A DNA stretch of 6,672 nt from Nocardioides sp. (GTDB taxonomy: Bacteria > Actinomycetota > Actinomycetes > Propionibacteriales > Nocardioidaceae), in assembly GCA_023252065.1 (NCBI GenBank), contig JAHEXO010000129.1:1-6672 (forward strand), written 5' to 3'. Within the stretch, counting starts at the first letter, position 1, and each line of letters starts with the position of its first letter. Positions 5,772 to 6,672 of the stretch are shown in pieces. A program made the translations under genes and the position numbers. The notes beneath the pieces are model-generated. The model ran no database searches and was not told the DNA's origin. It saw only the letters and a program-made list of their open reading frames with translations.

Positions 5772-6672
5772 GTGAGCATGCGATGGGGGATGGCCCGGCC
5801 GGGTCGCGGGGGGAGCGACGGCTGGTTCCGACTGGGCAGCATCGAGGTCACCACGACCGTCCTGGTCGTGGTGCTGACCATCGTCTCGGTGATCGAGTGG
5901 GCGCTCGAGGGCAACGCCGGCCCGGTGCAGTCCCACCTCGCTCTCGACCCCGCCGCCGTCGTCACCGGCCAGCTCTGGCGGCTGCTGACCTGGCCGCTCG
6001 CCTACCCGTTCGGGATCGGGTTCTTCGCGATCCTGGCGGTCGTCTTCTTCTGGTACTTCGGCAGCGAGATCGAGTCGATCCTCGGCAAGAAGCGGATGGC
6101 GTGGTTCCTCGGCTGGACCACCTTCCTCCTCGGCCTGCTGTGGGTCGGCCTGGTGGAGCTCACGCCGATCACCAACGGGGCGCTCTCGGGCGCCTTCGAG
6201 CTCTACGGCCTCAACCAGCTCGAGCTGATGGTGCTGCTGGTCTTCATCGCCGAGTCGCCGCAGCGCCGGTTCTTCTTCAACATCCCCGGCTGGGTGATCG
6301 GTGCCGTCATCGTCGCGATCTCGGTGCTCGGCTACGTCGGCAACCGCCAGTGGCTCTACCTGCTCGACTTCCTCGGCGGCCTCGTGCTGGTGGCCCTGGT
6401 CGCCAAGTCGCTGGGTCTCCTGTCCGAGCTGTCGGGCGTGCCGCAGCTGTCCTTCCGGCGCACGCGCAAGCCGAAGCGGTCCAAGCGCTCGTCGTCGTCC
6501 GGCCAGACCGTCGTACCAGGTCCGTGGCAGCAGCAGCCGCCGCCGGGGACCACGCCGGTCTCGCGCGACCAGGCCGAGCTCGACGACCTCCTCGACAAGA
6601 TCCACGCCCACGGCATGGACTCGCTGACCGACCAGGAGAAGGACCACCTCCTCGTGCTGCGCGATCGGCTGC
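5772..6672 (+). CDS. Rhomboid-fold membrane protein, probably catalytically inactive, 3' end outside window
   Basis: Three hundred codons are visible and the gene runs off the window. About six hydrophobic segments lie near 24-43, 83-98, 110-127, 137-160, 173-190 and 196-217. Rhomboid hallmarks are the loop motif GQLWRLLTWPL with W69-R70 and FGSEIESILGKKRM (96-109), which matches the family's GxxxExxxG helix. The catalytic GxSG is reduced to ALSG (S139), and the segment that should hold the catalytic His reads LLDFLGGL, with Phe at the His position. It therefore looks like a pseudo-rhomboid, which may bind or chaperone membrane proteins rather than cut them. A basic linker (229-239) and a Pro/Gln-rich stretch lead to a tail DLLDKIHAHGMDSLTDQEK, resembling a C-terminal segment I recall as DUF6576 in rhomboid proteins. 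GTG at 5772 fits the -10 box; ATG at 5778 or 5790 are alternatives. It follows a strong terminator, so it is its own unit. Confidence 0.78.
   Translation, partial: MSMRWGMARPGRGGSDGWFRLGSIEVTTTVLVVVLTIVSVIEWALEGNAGPVQSHLALDPAAVVTGQLWRLLTWPLAYPFGIGFFAILAVVFFWYFGSEIESILGKKRMAWFLGWTTFLLGLLWVGLVELTPITNGALSGAFELYGLNQLELMVLLVFIAESPQRRFFFNIPGWVIGAVIVAISVLGYVGNRQWLYLLDFLGGLVLVALVAKSLGLLSELSGVPQLSFRRTRKPKRSKRSSSSGQTVVPGPWQQQPPPGTTPVSRDQAELDDLLDKIHAHGMDSLTDQEKDHLLVLRDRL

Noticed and set aside
5547..6647. Minus-strand open frame of 366 codons opposite the rhomboid gene
   Set aside because: It runs through the terminator hairpin and mirrors the rhomboid codons; composition is typical of a GC-rich shadow frame.

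Overview
The window is GC-rich DNA with strong C/G bias at third codon positions, several GTG starts and promoters lying very close to start codons. It carries the block coaD - DUF177 - rpmF - rnc - mutM, which is typical of actinobacterial chromosomes. The protein sequences, especially L32, RNase III and the DUF177 protein, look most like Nocardioides or a close relative (Nocardioidaceae). That placement rests on remembered resemblance, not on a search. Every gene supported here is on the + strand.

Bases 1-2658 are a housekeeping block: the 3' end of coaD (coenzyme A synthesis), a DUF177/YceD protein, ribosomal protein L32, RNase III and the DNA glycosylase Fpg/MutM. Spacing from the DUF177 gene to mutM is short (35, 14 and 12 nt), so these four probably form one transcript starting from a promoter just downstream of coaD. 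RNase III has no ATG, GTG or TTG start after rpmF; a CTG start is the most economical reading.

Bases 2659-4287 hold a 68-residue protein with a near-ideal leucine zipper and a 419-residue major facilitator transporter that may be translated from a leaderless message. The leader of the small gene contains a perfect 13-bp palindrome.

Bases 4288-5662 hold a 166-nt gap rich in small inverted repeats, then a secreted sedolisin-type (S53) serine peptidase with a signal peptide, a recognisable Glu/Asp/Asp/Ser set, a probable calcium site, ten cysteines spaced as pairs and a much shortened pro-region. A strong 14-15 bp hairpin terminator follows it.

From 5772 to the window edge lies a rhomboid-fold membrane protein. 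It keeps the structural rhomboid motifs but appears to lack the catalytic histidine and has a degenerate serine motif, so it looks like a pseudoprotease; a soluble tail helix pair follows the membrane domain. Its 3' end is outside the window.

I see no mobile element, CRISPR array, tRNA or rRNA, and no clear multi-gene novel system. The items most worth a second look are the pseudo-rhomboid, the leucine-zipper small protein, the non-canonical rnc start and the reduced S53 peptidase.
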